A stretch of 64,000 nucleotides of DNA from Desulfurispirillum indicum S5. Lineage in GTDB: Bacteria > Chrysiogenota > Chrysiogenetes > Chrysiogenales > Chrysiogenaceae. Of the stretch, positions 25,724 to 35,292 are shown one piece after another. Each line of letters starts with the position of its first letter. Within the stretch, counting starts at the first letter, position 1. The translations under genes were made by a program, and so were the position numbers. The notes under the pieces are model-generated. The model saw only the letters and a list, made by a program, of their open reading frames with translations, was not told the origin of the DNA and did no database searches. The stretch spans positions 539,501 through 603,500 of the forward strand of contig NC_014836.1 of assembly GCF_000177635.2 (NCBI RefSeq), read 5' to 3'.

Positions 25724-27055
25724 ATGAAAGTCGAACTGAAGAACCTGGAGAAATCTGCGAAGGAAGTGACGGTAACCATTCCCGGTAAGGTGATGGACGA
25801 TGCCCTGGAGAGCGAAATCAAGAAAATAGCCAAAAAGGCCAAGATCAGGGGCTTTCGTCCTGGGAAAGCGCCTTTGGCGGTTGTTCGTCAGGAATATGGT
25901 GCCAATGCCTACAACCTGGCCTCTGAGCGCGTTATTCAGGATGCGGTGACTTCCTCGCTGCAGTCGGAGGACATCAGCTATGTCTCCCGGCCGGAGGTAA
26001 CGGATCTGCAGCGCAACGAAGACAATGACCTGGTTCTGAAATACACCGTGGATACGTTCCCGGAAGTGACCCCCGAAATCTACAAGGGTTTTGAGCTTGA
26101 GCGCGAGCGCTACGAGGTGACCGACAAGGATGTGGAAGAGGCAATCGGCCGCATTCTGGAGCAAAGGGCTGAGTTCAGCGCGGTACAGCGCGAAGCCCGC
26201 ACTGGTGACGAGGTGGTGATCGATTTCAAAGGCAAAATCGACGGTGAGTACTTTGAAGGTGGCACGGCGGAGCGATTCAAACTGGTGCTTGGCTCCGGAC
26301 AGTTTATTCCCGGTTTCGAACCTCAGCTGGAAGGCATGACCATTGGCCAGGAGAAGGTTATCGATGTGAGCTTCCCCGACGACTACCACGCGGAAAGCCT
26401 TAAGGGCAAAGCAGCTCAGTTTGAGGTGACCCTCCACGAGGTCAACGAGAAGGTGACCCCGGTTCTGACTGATGAGCTCGCCAAGGAGGTCTCCCGTGAT
26501 CGCGAGGTGGCTGGCGCCGACGAATTCCGCCAGCTGATCCGCAAGGATATCGAGGAGTACATGGATTCCGAAAGCAAGCGCAAGTTCCGTGAGCAGATTG
26601 CTCAGAAACTTATGGACAGCAACGCCTTCGATGTGCCCGAATCCATGATTCAGGATCAGGCCCGTCGCATTGCCGGCAATATTCTGATGCAGTATGTGCA
26701 GTCGATTCCTGACGAGCAGACCTTCCGTCAGCAGATGGAGCGTCTGGCCCCTGCCTATAGCGATATGGCGGAAAAGCAGGTGCGCACCAGTGTGCTGCTC
26801 CATGCCGTCGCCAAGCTGGAAAGCATTGATGCCTCTGAAGAGGACATGGAGAAGGCCATCGCCGAGGAGGCCACTCGCGCCCAGGCTTCGGTGGAGGATA
26901 CCAGAAAGCGCCTCAATGCCCAGGCACTGGAGAGCATCAAGGCGAATATCATTGAAGACAAAGTGGTGGATTTTATCGGCGCCAACTCCAGTGTAACCGA
27001 GAAGACGGTTACCAAGGAGGACCTGGAGCGTCAACGTGAAGAAGTGAACGCATAA
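25724..27055 (+). CDS. tig: Trigger factor (ribosome-associated chaperone)
   Basis: A 443-residue protein with three classic parts: the N-terminal ribosome-binding domain with GFRPGKAP (residues about 44-51), a central FKBP-type prolyl isomerase domain (about 150-245, from GDEVVIDFKGKIDGEYFEGG onward), and a long helical C-terminal domain. It binds nascent chains at the ribosome exit. The ATG follows AGAGG; an in-frame start six codons earlier is weaker. It stands 11 bases upstream of clpP, giving the common tig-clpP-clpX order. An AT-rich stretch near 25640-25690 probably holds the promoter, but I see no consensus boxes. Confidence 0.97.
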   Translation: MKVELKNLEKSAKEVTVTIPGKVMDDALESEIKKIAKKAKIRGFRPGKAPLAVVRQEYGANAYNLASERVIQDAVTSSLQSEDISYVSRPEVTDLQRNEDNDLVLKYTVDTFPEVTPEIYKGFELERERYEVTDKDVEEAIGRILEQRAEFSAVQREARTGDEVVIDFKGKIDGEYFEGGTAERFKLVLGSGQFIPGFEPQLEGMTIGQEKVIDVSFPDDYHAESLKGKAAQFEVTLHEVNEKVTPVLTDELAKEVSRDREVAGADEFRQLIRKDIEEYMDSESKRKFREQIAQKLMDSNAFDVPESMIQDQARRIAGNILMQYVQSIPDEQTFRQQMERLAPAYSDMAEKQVRTSVLLHAVAKLESIDASEEDMEKAIAEEATRAQASVEDTRKRLNAQALESIKANIIEDKVVDFIGANSSVTEKTVTKEDLERQREEVNA

Positions 27056-27066
27056 GAGGTTGAAAT

Positions 27067-27657
27067 ATGCCATTGGTACCTATAGTCGTCGAACAGACAG
27101 CTCGCGGAGAGCGATCCTATGATATCTACTCGCGGCTGCTCAAGGATCGCATCGTTTTCCTGGGTACCCAGATCGATGATCAGATATCCAATGTGATCAT
27201 CGCCCAGCTGCTTTTTCTGGAAGCGGAAGACCCGGAAAAGGACATTTTCCTTTATATCAACAGCCCCGGCGGTGTGGTAACCGCCGGCATGGCTATCTAT
27301 GACACCATGCAGTATATCCGGCCCAAGGTCTCCACCATCTGTGTGGGGCAGGCTGCCAGTATGGGCGCGGTGCTGCTGGCTGCCGGTGAGAAGGGCAAGC
27401 GCTTTGCGCTGCCCCACTCCCGCATCATGATTCACCAGCCTTTGGGTGGTGCCCAGGGGCAGGCCACCGATATCGAAATCCAGGCCCGCGAGATCCTGCG
27501 CATCAAGGAGATGCTCAACGATATCCTGGTTCGTCACACGGGAGCCGATCTGGAAAAAATCCAACGGGATACCGACCGGGATTTCTTCATGACCGGCGAG
27601 CAGGCCCGCGCCTATGGTATTATTGACGAGGTTATCCAGAGCAGGAGTGCAGAGTAA
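27067..27657 (+). CDS. clpP: ATP-dependent Clp protease proteolytic subunit
   Basis: A 196-residue serine protease that forms the tetradecameric chamber of ClpXP. The catalytic triad is Ser98 (GQAASMGA), His123 (SRIMIHQP) and Asp172 (DRDFFM). The NSPGGVV substrate-binding loop is intact. Length and motifs are standard. Its TAA overlaps the clpX ATG by one base, so the two are translationally coupled. Confidence 0.98.
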   Translation: MPLVPIVVEQTARGERSYDIYSRLLKDRIVFLGTQIDDQISNVIIAQLLFLEAEDPEKDIFLYINSPGGVVTAGMAIYDTMQYIRPKVSTICVGQAASMGAVLLAAGEKGKRFALPHSRIMIHQPLGGAQGQATDIEIQAREILRIKEMLNDILVRHTGADLEKIQRDTDRDFFMTGEQARAYGIIDEVIQSRSAE

Positions 27658-28946
27658 TGGCAAGGAAGAAAACTTCCGACAGCAGTGGCCCCCAGTGCTC
27701 ATTCTGCGGGAAGAACTATGACGAAGTGGATCGCCTCATCGAGGGCCGCTTCGGCGTGTATATCTGCAATGAGTGCGTGTATCTGTGCAATGATGCTATT
27801 GAAACCGAACATGCCCATGGTGCCGATGAGGCTCCACAGGATGTGGAAGAGTATATGGGCTCCCTGCCTCGCCCTTCGGAAATCAAGGAGTCCCTTGATG
27901 AGTATGTGATCGGGCAGGAGCGCAGTAAGAAAATTCTCAGCGTGGCGGTTTATAACCACTATAAGCGCATTTACTCCCTGCTGGACAGCCGCGGGGCGGA
28001 AGGCGAAGATGTGGAGATCAGCAAGTCCAATATACTGCTTATCGGGCCGACGGGCAGTGGAAAGACCCTGCTGGCCCAGACCCTGGCGCGGGTGCTCAAT
28101 GTGCCCTTCGCCATCGCCGATGCCACCACGCTGACCGAGGCGGGCTATGTGGGCGAGGATGTGGAGAATATTCTGCTGAAACTGCTGCAGAGCTGTGACT
28201 TTGATGTGGAACGCGCCCAGCGCGGGATTATCTATATCGATGAAATCGACAAGATCTCCCGCAAGAGCGAGAACGTCTCCATTACCCGCGACGTCTCGGG
28301 TGAGGGTGTGCAGCAGGCACTGCTGAAAATCGTCGAGGGCACGGTGGCCAATGTTCCTCCCAAGGGTGGTCGCAAACACCCCAACCAGGAGTTCATTCAG
28401 ATTGACACCACCAATATCCTCTTTATCTGTGGTGGAGCTTTTGAAGGGCTTGACGGTATTGTCGGACGGCGACTGGGCAAGAAGATGCTCGGCTTTGGAC
28501 AGGAGCTCAGCGAGAACCGCAAACTCCAGAAGGATGAGCTGCTGGCCAAAGTTCACCCTGAGGACATTATCCGTTACGGGTTGATTCCTGAGCTGGTGGG
28601 ACGTCTGCCGGTTATCGCTGCCCTGGAGGAGCTCAACGAGGCGGCCCTGATCCAGATTCTGCAGGAACCGAAGAATGCCCTTGTCAAGCAGTACGCCCAT
28701 ATGCTGGCCATGGACAGCACAGAGCTTGTCTTTACGCCGGAGGCCTGTACGGAAGTGGCTCGCGAGGCACTGAAACGCAAGACGGGTGCCAGAGGGCTGC
28801 GCAGCATCATGGAGCAGGTCATGCTGGACATCATGTACGATATTCCCGATCAGAAGGGCGATCGCAAACGCTGTATTATTGACGCGGAAGTCGTGCAGGG
28901 AACCAAGAAGCCCGTGGTGGAAGTGCTCAAGAAGAATTCCGCCTGA
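27657..28946 (+). CDS. clpX: ATP-dependent Clp protease ATPase subunit ClpX
   Basis: A 429-residue AAA+ unfoldase that feeds ClpP. The N-terminal zinc domain has [11 protein letters not shown] and CNECVYLC. The AAA+ core has Walker A GPTGSGKT, Walker [10 protein letters not shown], the pore loop GYVGED and the ClpP-docking IGF-like loop (here MLGFGQE). The C-terminal sensor 2 region has TGARGLRS. All catalytic residues are present. It is the last gene of the tig-clpP-clpX run and is followed by a strong terminator. Confidence 0.98.
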   Translation: MARKKTSDSSGPQCSFCGKNYDEVDRLIEGRFGVYICNECVYLCNDAIETEHAHGADEAPQDVEEYMGSLPRPSEIKESLDEYVIGQERSKKILSVAVYNHYKRIYSLLDSRGAEGEDVEISKSNILLIGPTGSGKTLLAQTLARVLNVPFAIADATTLTEAGYVGEDVENILLKLLQSCDFDVERAQRGIIYIDEIDKISRKSENVSITRDVSGEGVQQALLKIVEGTVANVPPKGGRKHPNQEFIQIDTTNILFICGGAFEGLDGIVGRRLGKKMLGFGQELSENRKLQKDELLAKVHPEDIIRYGLIPELVGRLPVIAALEELNEAALIQILQEPKNALVKQYAHMLAMDSTELVFTPEACTEVAREALKRKTGARGLRSIMEQVMLDIMYDIPDQKGDRKRCIIDAEVVQGTKKPVVEVLKKNSA

Positions 28947-28964
28947 ATATGATCAATGCTTTGC

Positions 28965-28996
28965 AGCGGCGAACCACTGGTTCGCCGCTTTTTTTT
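28965..28996 (+). terminator. Rho-independent terminator after clpX
   Basis: AGCGGCGAACC/GGTTCGCCGCT is a perfect 11-bp stem with loop ACT and eight T. Confidence 0.92.
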
Positions 28997-29121
28997 GGCC
29001 CATATGTCAAAAAAAACAGCTCAGCAGTCCGGATTTCCCCGCAGGCGGCAGGTGGGATTTTCCTGGCTCGGGTTTATTTATAACATTATTTGAAAACCGG
29101 ATTGCATTGTATACAATTTCC

Positions 29122-29151
29122 TTGACCTTCCCGGCCCTTATCCCTTATAGT
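29122..29151 (+). promoter_or_regulatory. Promoter of the nfnAB operon
   Basis: TTGACC and TATAGT are spaced by 18 bases and lie about 57 bases upstream of the first gene of the operon, in the gap after the clpX terminator. Confidence 0.6.
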
Positions 29152-29207
29152 GGCTTGTGATAAGAGTTTTGTGAAACCAAACAAAAACGGAAAAGGGTGT
29201 TCGAATC

Positions 29208-29537
29208 ATGAAAAAACAAAGTGTCCGAGTATTTGGAAACAACTACGTTCAGGTGGTTGAAGATAATCAGCCCGCCAAAGGCGAAGGCCGTTTTGTCGTG
29301 GAGGATCTGGTCAAGGGTGCTGTGCTGGCCCGTTTTGATGACTATAACAGCGCTCAGAAAATGTACATGACCAAGAGCCAGGAATACATCCAGTCCAGCC
29401 TTGATGACTCCTGTACCATCAAGGGCATGACAGTAGGTGATCTTATCCAGAGCCTGGAAGCTCTGCCCCGCGAGGCAACGGTCGAGTTCTCTGTCAGCTA
29501 CGACCACAGCCAGAACAAGCTCACAGTCTGTAACTGA
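29208..29537 (+). CDS. Unknown 109-aa protein preceding nfnAB
   Basis: I do not recognise this gene. The 109-residue product starts KKQSVRVFGNNYVQVVED and is a soluble, mildly acidic protein with one Cys in the middle and one next to last. It has its own promoter and ends 24 bases before nfnA, so it is very likely co-transcribed with it. A small accessory or regulatory protein for the flavoprotein complex is possible, but nothing in the sequence shows this. Confidence 0.75.
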   Translation: MKKQSVRVFGNNYVQVVEDNQPAKGEGRFVVEDLVKGAVLARFDDYNSAQKMYMTKSQEYIQSSLDDSCTIKGMTVGDLIQSLEALPREATVEFSVSYDHSQNKLTVCN

Positions 29538-29561
29538 AGCAAATCATTTAAGGAGAATAGA

Positions 29562-30398
29562 ATGCCAAAGCTCTACGAAATAGTGGAAAAGCAAGACCTT
29601 GTTCCCGGCATGGCCTTGTTCCACGTATACGCCCCCATGGCCGCGAAAAACATGAAGCCTGGCCAGTTCATCATCCTGCGGGTGAGCGCCAACGGTGAGC
29701 GCATTCCCATTTCCATTTCCGGATGGGATGCTGAAAAAGGCACGGTGCGCATTATTATCATGGCCGCCGGACGCACTTCCACCGAAGCTGTTGCCCTGAA
29801 GCAAGGTGACTGTTTCCAGGATGTGGTTGGCCCCCTGGGTGAAGAGACCCATGTGGAAAAACTCAAAGGTACTGCCGTGGTTATCGGTGGTGGTTACGGA
29901 ACCGGAGCGGTTATGCCTCCCGCCCGCGCCATGAAGGCCATGGGCAACCGCGTGGTTGGTATTATCGGTGCGCGCAGCAAGGATCTGGTCCTGCTGGAAA
30001 AGGAAATGCGAGAAGTGTGCGACGAAGTGATTGTGTGCACCAATGACGGCTCCCAGGGCGTCAAAGGCTTTGTCACGGACGGCCTCGCCGGGCTGATGGA
30101 AAAAGAGGATGTGCAGTGGGTGCTGGCTGTTGGCCCTGTGCCCATGATGCAGGCGGTCGGAAACATGACCAAGCCCAAGAAGGTCAAAACCTTTGTCTCC
30201 CTGAATGCCATCATGGTTGACGGCACCGGTATGTGCGGTGCCTGCCGTGTGACCGTTGGCGGGAAAACCAAGTTTGCCTGTTTCCATGGTCCCGATTTCG
30301 ATGCCCATGAGGTGAACTTCGAAGAGCTCATGCTGCGTCAGAAGATGTTTGTCACACAGGAAAAAATCGCAATGGAAAAACTCCAAGAGGTGAAATAG
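29562..30398 (+). CDS. NfnA-type FAD/NAD-binding, [2Fe-2S] subunit (sulfide dehydrogenase / ferredoxin-NADP reductase)
   Basis: A 278-residue ferredoxin-NADP reductase-fold protein of the SudB/NfnA/PyrK-like group. The FAD segment contains RIPISISG, and the NAD-binding part GGGYGTGAVMPPARAM at about residues 108-123. A C-terminal cysteine motif, MCGACRV with a later FACFHGPDFD, binds a [2Fe-2S] cluster. With the next gene it would form the bifurcating NADH-dependent reduced ferredoxin:NADP oxidoreductase or a sulfide dehydrogenase. The adjacent NfnB homologue favours these over dihydroorotate dehydrogenase. An AAGGAG site precedes the ATG. Confidence 0.88.
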   Translation: MPKLYEIVEKQDLVPGMALFHVYAPMAAKNMKPGQFIILRVSANGERIPISISGWDAEKGTVRIIIMAAGRTSTEAVALKQGDCFQDVVGPLGEETHVEKLKGTAVVIGGGYGTGAVMPPARAMKAMGNRVVGIIGARSKDLVLLEKEMREVCDEVIVCTNDGSQGVKGFVTDGLAGLMEKEDVQWVLAVGPVPMMQAVGNMTKPKKVKTFVSLNAIMVDGTGMCGACRVTVGGKTKFACFHGPDFDAHEVNFEELMLRQKMFVTQEKIAMEKLQEVK

Positions 30399-31835
30399 AT
30401 GGCTGAACTGACCCCCAAAGAGCGCATGGCAATTGAACGTCACCCCATGCCCGAGCAGCGCCCAGAAGATCGTGTGAAAAACTTTGACGAAGTACCCCTT
30501 GGGTTTGCCCAGGAAGTGGCCATGCGCGAAGCGGCCCGCTGCCTCGACTGCAAGTCTCCCCAGTGCGTGGAAGGTTGCCCTGTCAGCATCGATATCCCCG
30601 GATTCCTCAAGCTCATCGAAAAAGGTGACTTCAAGGGATCGGTCAAGAAGATACGTGAAACCAACTTCCTGCCAGCTATCTGCGGTCGCGTCTGTCCGCA
30701 GGATCAGCAGTGTGAGCTGGTCTGTATTGTTGGAAAGCGTGGCAAACCCGTGGCTATCGGCTCCCTGGAGCGCTGGATTTCCGACTACGAACGTGAGAAT
30801 AAAATCCGTGAAATTCCCGAAGTGGCCGCAGCCACCGGCAAGAAGATCGCCGTTGTTGGCAGCGGTCCCGCTGGTATGACTGCAGCCTACGAAATCCGTA
30901 AGCGTGGACATGATGTTACGGTATTCGAGGCTTTCCACCGCGGTGGTGGTGTTCTGGTCTATGGGATTCCCCGCTTCCGTCTGCCCCTCTCCGTTATCGA
31001 TGAGGATCTGAACTTCCTCGAGAAGATGGGCGTGAAGTTCATTTACAACACCATTGTTGGCAAGTCCATGTCACTTGATGACCTGCTCGGTTCCGAGTGG
31101 GGCTTTGATGCCGTATTCGTGGGAACGGGCGCAGGTCTGCCAAAAATGACCGGCGTTCCCGGCGAGAACCTCAATGGCGTTTACTCTGCCAACGAATACC
31201 TGACCCGCGTCTACCTGATGGGCGCCGGTAACTTCCCCGATAACGTCACGCCCCTGTACCAGGGCAAAAAGGTTGGTATCATCGGTGCCGGGAACACGGC
31301 AATGGACGCGGCGCGAACTGCCAAGCGTCTGGGTGCTGATGTTACCCTGTACTACCGTCGTTCCGAGGAAGAGGCACCTGCCCGTACAGAGGAGCTGCAC
31401 CACGCCAAGGAAGAGTTTATCAACTTTAAGTTCCTCTCCAACCCGGTGGAGTTCATTGGTGATGACAACTTCTTCATCAAGCAGATCAAGTGCGATGTAA
31501 TGAAGCTGGGTGAGCCCGATGACTCTGGCCGTCGCAAGCCCGAGGCTACCGGCGAATCCTTTATTGATGACTGTGATACTGCTATCATGGCTCTTGGCTG
31601 TGATGTGAACCCCATCATTCCCACCAGCACTCCGGAAATCGAAGTGAACAAGTGGGGTGTCGTGGTTGCTGATCCCGAGACGGGAGCCACCTCCAAGAAG
31701 GCAGTATTTGCCGGCGGAGACCTGATTACCGGTGGATCTACGGTTATCAACGCCATGGGTCAGGCCAAGCGCGCTGCTGCGGCACTGCATGACTTCGTCA
31801 TGGAACAGGGCAACGCATTCGGTTACTGGAAGTAA
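30399..31835 (+). CDS. NfnB / GltA-type NADPH and FAD-binding subunit (glutamate synthase small-subunit family)
   Basis: A 478-residue member of the glutamate synthase small-subunit family. N-terminal cysteines CLDCKSPQCVEGCP and CGRVCPQDQQCELVC hold two [4Fe-4S] clusters. Two Rossmann folds follow: FAD at VVGSGPAGMTAAYE and NADPH at IIGAGNTAMDAARTAKRLG. The C-terminal AGGDLITGGSTVINAMGQ is typical. It starts directly after the stop of nfnA. No large glutamate synthase subunit is nearby, so NfnB or SudA (electron bifurcation or sulfur metabolism) is more likely than glutamate synthesis. Confidence 0.9.
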   Translation: MAELTPKERMAIERHPMPEQRPEDRVKNFDEVPLGFAQEVAMREAARCLDCKSPQCVEGCPVSIDIPGFLKLIEKGDFKGSVKKIRETNFLPAICGRVCPQDQQCELVCIVGKRGKPVAIGSLERWISDYERENKIREIPEVAAATGKKIAVVGSGPAGMTAAYEIRKRGHDVTVFEAFHRGGGVLVYGIPRFRLPLSVIDEDLNFLEKMGVKFIYNTIVGKSMSLDDLLGSEWGFDAVFVGTGAGLPKMTGVPGENLNGVYSANEYLTRVYLMGAGNFPDNVTPLYQGKKVGIIGAGNTAMDAARTAKRLGADVTLYYRRSEEEAPARTEELHHAKEEFINFKFLSNPVEFIGDDNFFIKQIKCDVMKLGEPDDSGRRKPEATGESFIDDCDTAIMALGCDVNPIIPTSTPEIEVNKWGVVVADPETGATSKKAVFAGGDLITGGSTVINAMGQAKRAAAALHDFVMEQGNAFGYWK

Positions 31836-31851
31836 TTCCCTGTAAATGACA

Positions 31852-31888
31852 AGAGCCCCCTCTCCTGTGGAGAGGGGGCTCTTTTTTT
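31852..31888 (+). terminator. Rho-independent terminator after nfnB
   Basis: AGAGCCCCCTCTCC/GGAGAGGGGGCTCT forms a perfect 14-bp stem with loop TGT and seven T. Confidence 0.95.
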
Positions 31889-32014
31889 GTTCTCCGTTTG
31901 CATGTGCTTCACGGTTTCAATGCGTAGCGATAACGGGCGTGAGATATGGTCTTTCTGAATCTTTGTGGACGTTGTATAAGGCCAGGTTTTTCCGTTTTCA
32001 GCAGGATGTGAGAT

Positions 32015-32890
32015 CTATTCGCGTATCTTCTTGAACTGGACCTTCTCATCTTCCAGGGTGAACTCGACACTGTGCAGGGGCTCCTCCACTCGCATGACTG
32101 AATCCTTGATGCGGATGGTCACGCCGGGGTGAACGGGGCCGCGTACCAGGATGCGCGGCCTGGTGGCGACTTCAGTGATCTTGTTTTCCAGTATCTGCAG
32201 CTGGGTTGCTATTTTCTTTTTCTCTTCGTTAAGCTCGATGTATTTCTTGTAGGCACCGAGCAGTTTCATCTTGGTTTCATCGGGCAGCATATTCACTTTT
32301 TTGCCGAGCTTGGCAACCTTGGTGACCGGTGGCACCAGCTTGGCCATCAGGGGCTGGATCTTGGCGGCTTTCATCTCGTTGAGTTCCTTGAGAAGTACCA
32401 GCTTCTCCAGGGAATATTCCTGCAGCGAGATCATGGTGCGCATGCCGTCGGGGCTGCCAAGGCTGGAAAATTCCATTTTTTCGCAGGCTACCAGGCAGCA
32501 GCCATAGACTTCTCCATAGATAATTGCCGGACCATGGCAGCTGACATGGCTGTAGGGCATGACTTCCTTCATGACCTTCAGTTCGCCAGCCACAAAGACC
32601 TGGGAGTGGACATCAATAAATCCATTCACCACCAGGGGAGCGTCCAGCCGGACACTTTTATGGTGGCGCTCCACGACGTCCACATTGTAGACCCCGCCCC
32701 GTTTTTCAAACTCGGAGATCTGACCATCGTCTATAAAGACCTTGACGTTGCGCAGCTCACGGTTGCGGATTGTCTCGATGATGGCATCGTCGATGATATA
32801 TCCCTTTGAAAGCAGCAGCACGCGGTCTTTATAGATGTTCCGGGCGACCCGGGTGCCGGTTTTCAGTGATCTGATGTCAACTATCCGCAC
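32015..32890 (-). CDS. FapA/DUF342-related protein (C-terminal-half type)
   Basis: A 291-residue protein. The first 70 residues (MRIVDIRSLKTGTRVARNIY) resemble segments found ahead of regulatory domains in envelope signalling proteins. A short FapA-like beta-helix follows (APLVVNGFIDVHSQVFVAGE), then a coiled coil (ELNEEKKKIATQLQILENK) and a short beta domain. It starts with GTG after GGAGGGA and overlaps the upstream FapA gene by 14 bases, so the two proteins are probably partners. It is much shorter than the other three FapA-type proteins in the window. Confidence 0.7.
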   Translation of the reverse strand: MRIVDIRSLKTGTRVARNIYKDRVLLLSKGYIIDDAIIETIRNRELRNVKVFIDDGQISEFEKRGGVYNVDVVERHHKSVRLDAPLVVNGFIDVHSQVFVAGELKVMKEVMPYSHVSCHGPAIIYGEVYGCCLVACEKMEFSSLGSPDGMRTMISLQEYSLEKLVLLKELNEMKAAKIQPLMAKLVPPVTKVAKLGKKVNMLPDETKMKLLGAYKKYIELNEEKKKIATQLQILENKITEVATRPRILVRGPVHPGVTIRIKDSVMRVEEPLHSVEFTLEDEKVQFKKIRE

Positions 32891-34283
32891 TGATACGTCC
32901 CTCCACTATGCTGTAGGTATCCATGTCAAAGCGAAACGAACAGCGGGCCATTTGTTCGTACAACTGTTTCTCAATGCCGTACATATCCAGGATGGTGTAC
33001 TTGTCGACCTTGGAGAGAATATAGATGACACCATCTGTTTTGGATATGAGCTCCTGAAAGACGGATTTGAATCGGTTGATCACATTGAGATTATGGATAA
33101 GTTGCTTGGCTTTTTCCAGGTGTTCCGCGCTGAGTCCTTCAGGAATTTTTCGCTGCTCAAGGATTTCACTGACATTTACCCCGGCATTGGCCAGGTAGAG
33201 CTTACTCATCTCCACGGAAAATTTCAGGCTGGAATATTCGCTGCGCAGGTGGTTGATGACTTCCAGCGCGTTGGGGTCGTAGCCGATGGACAGATTGCAG
33301 GGTGTGGCCATGGAGGAGTTGACATCAACGATGGACAGCTCCTGATAGGCAAAGATACGGCTGGAGGCAACCTTGTCTATGATGACATGGGGCGCGACGA
33401 CAACGGAGCGATTGACGGATTTGATGGCGATGTGCTTGGCGGAAAAGGCTGTGGCATTTTCCAGGAACTCCAGCTGAGCGGTTTTGCGGGCGTGAATTTT
33501 CCCGTAGCAGCCGCTCTGGACAATGATGGTTTCGCCCTTGACCAGAGCATCTTTTTCCACAAAACCTTCAATGACGACGTCGCCAGTGGCTTCCACCTCG
33601 AAGCCGGACTTGACGCTGCCCGAAATGGTCACCGAGCCATTGAAGCGAATATTCCCGGTGGAGTAGTCCACATCGGTTTTAATGATCAGGATTTCACTGA
33701 CGTGCACTTCCTTGCCCTGCAGCAGGACAACGCCTTTCTTGGCGGCGCGGTAGACGACCTTGTCGCCCATGTCATCGACGATGACTCCTTCACCGGCGTT
33801 GACGGTGGTGACGTTCTCTCCGTCCTTGGCGGGCACGGGTTCACCGAAAATGTCGAATCCGGCTTCACCCCTGGAGGCCTTGATCAGCTCCAGGATTTCA
33901 TCCCCTTCATCCACTTCCTTGACCAGATCACGCTCTTTGAAGTTGATCTTGCCCGTTTTTTCGTCAACGGTTCCGGGGTTTTCCTCGAAGTTGATAATGT
34001 AATTTATAAAGGAGTTCTTGCCGTGTTTGGGGGGGATGCCTTTGGCGAGCAGGAGTTCAGCAGGAAAAGCGTTGCTGTTGCCACTTTGTGCCTCGTCAAG
34101 CAGATCAACCAGGTCGTGGGTCAGGTCGATGACATAGGGCTCGGCGATTTCGGCAGCCATATAGGCATCTTCCCAGACGCTGATAGCAAGATCACGGGGA
34201 GCCCTGGCGATGAGGTAAGCTTCCAGCTTATCATCGGTGACTTCCACCGCTACGCTTTGATTGACCGCGACCCGTTTGAACAT
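32877..34283 (-). CDS. FapA/DUF342 domain protein
   Basis: A 468-residue FapA protein with the standard layout: an N-terminal domain, then the hallmark FGEPVPAKDGENVTTV and VDYSTGNIRFNGSVTISGSV. A beta-helix runs to about 345, and a C-terminal helical region includes EQRKIPEGLSAEHLEKA. GAGG precedes the ATG. This copy is closer to the canonical FapA pattern than the pair at 4.8-8.4 kb. No flagellar or chemotaxis genes accompany it. Confidence 0.85.
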   Translation of the reverse strand: MFKRVAVNQSVAVEVTDDKLEAYLIARAPRDLAISVWEDAYMAAEIAEPYVIDLTHDLVDLLDEAQSGNSNAFPAELLLAKGIPPKHGKNSFINYIINFEENPGTVDEKTGKINFKERDLVKEVDEGDEILELIKASRGEAGFDIFGEPVPAKDGENVTTVNAGEGVIVDDMGDKVVYRAAKKGVVLLQGKEVHVSEILIIKTDVDYSTGNIRFNGSVTISGSVKSGFEVEATGDVVIEGFVEKDALVKGETIIVQSGCYGKIHARKTAQLEFLENATAFSAKHIAIKSVNRSVVVAPHVIIDKVASSRIFAYQELSIVDVNSSMATPCNLSIGYDPNALEVINHLRSEYSSLKFSVEMSKLYLANAGVNVSEILEQRKIPEGLSAEHLEKAKQLIHNLNVINRFKSVFQELISKTDGVIYILSKVDKYTILDMYGIEKQLYEQMARCSFRFDMDTYSIVEGRISADS

Positions 34284-34388
34284 TGCGAACCTCGCAAGAT
34301 TTCCGCTCTTTCACCCTTCCGTGCTGCTATGCACAGAATGGAGTAACTGGCGAGAGTATGACACTTACTTACCTTTTCGGCTACAACT

Positions 34389-35168
34389 TTACAAGTCTTG
34401 AACGAAACTTTTTGTCACATACTCGGGTTTTATGAGTTCACGTATGGTTTCTTCCACTTTTGCGGCATCCACGGAGGTGTCCACGCAGGGGCCGTGACGC
34501 AGCTCGTTGAAGATTCCCACCACCGGCAAGGGAAAGGTATCGGAGAGGCCACTGTAGAGATCGCGGCTGCAGGCTACGGCGATGATAACGCGGGGGCGCA
34601 GTTCCTGGATGATCCGGCGGGCCAGGGTTCCACCGGTGGCGGCCTGAACATGGACGCCGTATTTCCGGGAGAGTTCGACAAACTTGTGAATGCTGCAGCG
34701 GCCGCAGAGTGCGCAGCGGCTGATATCCGTGGTGACCCGGTAATCGCAGTCGCGCATTTGCAGACAGTGGGGCAACAGTACCAGCATCCGCTGTGGTTCG
34801 AAGCTCCCGGCGTGCTTGCGCAACACGTATTTGTTGTTGTACTGCACCAGCTCCTGGATAAGCAGATCCCGCTCAATGCGCAGCCGCTCGCCAAAGAAGA
34901 GGATCAGCGGGAAGAATACCCGGATGCAGTAGCGGTTGGCAATCTGGAAGAGGAATGTCCGAAAGCCGCTTTTGAGGCAGAGGTAAAAGACTATGGGCAA
35001 GGCGGCCATGGCTGCGGCCAGCAGGGAGGGCATGGCCCATACGGCGGCGGCTTTCATGCTGACCGGGGCAAAGCGCATGGCTGCGTAGCCGGTGGCGAAG
35101 GAAAAGAGCAGCAGGAGCGCTGTCAGCAGGAAGAAGAGTATCTTGAAGTAGGGTTTCTGAGAGCTCAA
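34389..35168 (-). CDS. DUF116 membrane protein
   Basis: A roughly 259-residue protein starting at TTG with GGAGG 8 bases upstream. Two membrane helices (FFLLTALLLLFSFATGYAA and the AAAVWAMPSLLAAAM region) are followed by a cytoplasmic DUF116 domain with CALCGRCS and further Cys (LLPHCLQMRDCDYR, VACSRDL). The cysteines suggest a metal or Fe-S site. The TTG overlaps the TGA of the small leader ORF (TTGA), a typical coupling arrangement. A longer frame upstream runs into repeat A and is unlikely to be coding. The biochemical role of DUF116 is not known to me. Confidence 0.82.
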   Translation of the reverse strand: MSSQKPYFKILFFLLTALLLLFSFATGYAAMRFAPVSMKAAAVWAMPSLLAAAMAALPIVFYLCLKSGFRTFLFQIANRYCIRVFFPLILFFGERLRIERDLLIQELVQYNNKYVLRKHAGSFEPQRMLVLLPHCLQMRDCDYRVTTDISRCALCGRCSIHKFVELSRKYGVHVQAATGGTLARRIIQELRPRVIIAVACSRDLYSGLSDTFPLPVVGIFNELRHGPCVDTSVDAAKVEETIRELIKPEYVTKSFVQDL

Positions 35169-35263
35169 CTTTCGCACCTCCGAAATGGCAGGTTTTTGGC
35201 GCCGACCCTGATGCCATGCAGTAATGGTGAAAATGGTTCTACACAGACGATATCTCTTGACAT
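35165..35263 (-). CDS. Possible 32-aa leader ORF of the DUF116 gene
   Basis: ATG at 35263 with GGTGAGG just upstream, and a stop overlapping the DUF116 TTG. The peptide contains HGIRVGAKNLPFRRC and is paralleled codon for codon beside repeat A1 at 637-735, including the ribosome-binding site. Just before its stop, TTTCG/CGAAA can form a small hairpin in both copies. It could be a translational leader or a remnant carried with element A. Confidence 0.4.
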   Translation of the reverse strand: MSRDIVCVEPFSPLLHGIRVGAKNLPFRRCES

Positions 35264-35292
35264 TGCCCTCACCCTGTTTATGAGTTTCTTTT

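Noticed and set aside
30399-31835. Glutamate synthase for nitrogen assimilation
   Set aside because: No large glutamate synthase subunit is nearby, and the NfnA-type neighbour fits the bifurcating or sulfide dehydrogenase pair better.
35166-35290. Riboswitch in the DUF116 leader
   Set aside because: The conserved sequence does not fit any riboswitch consensus I can recall, and it is equally well explained as a small ORF.
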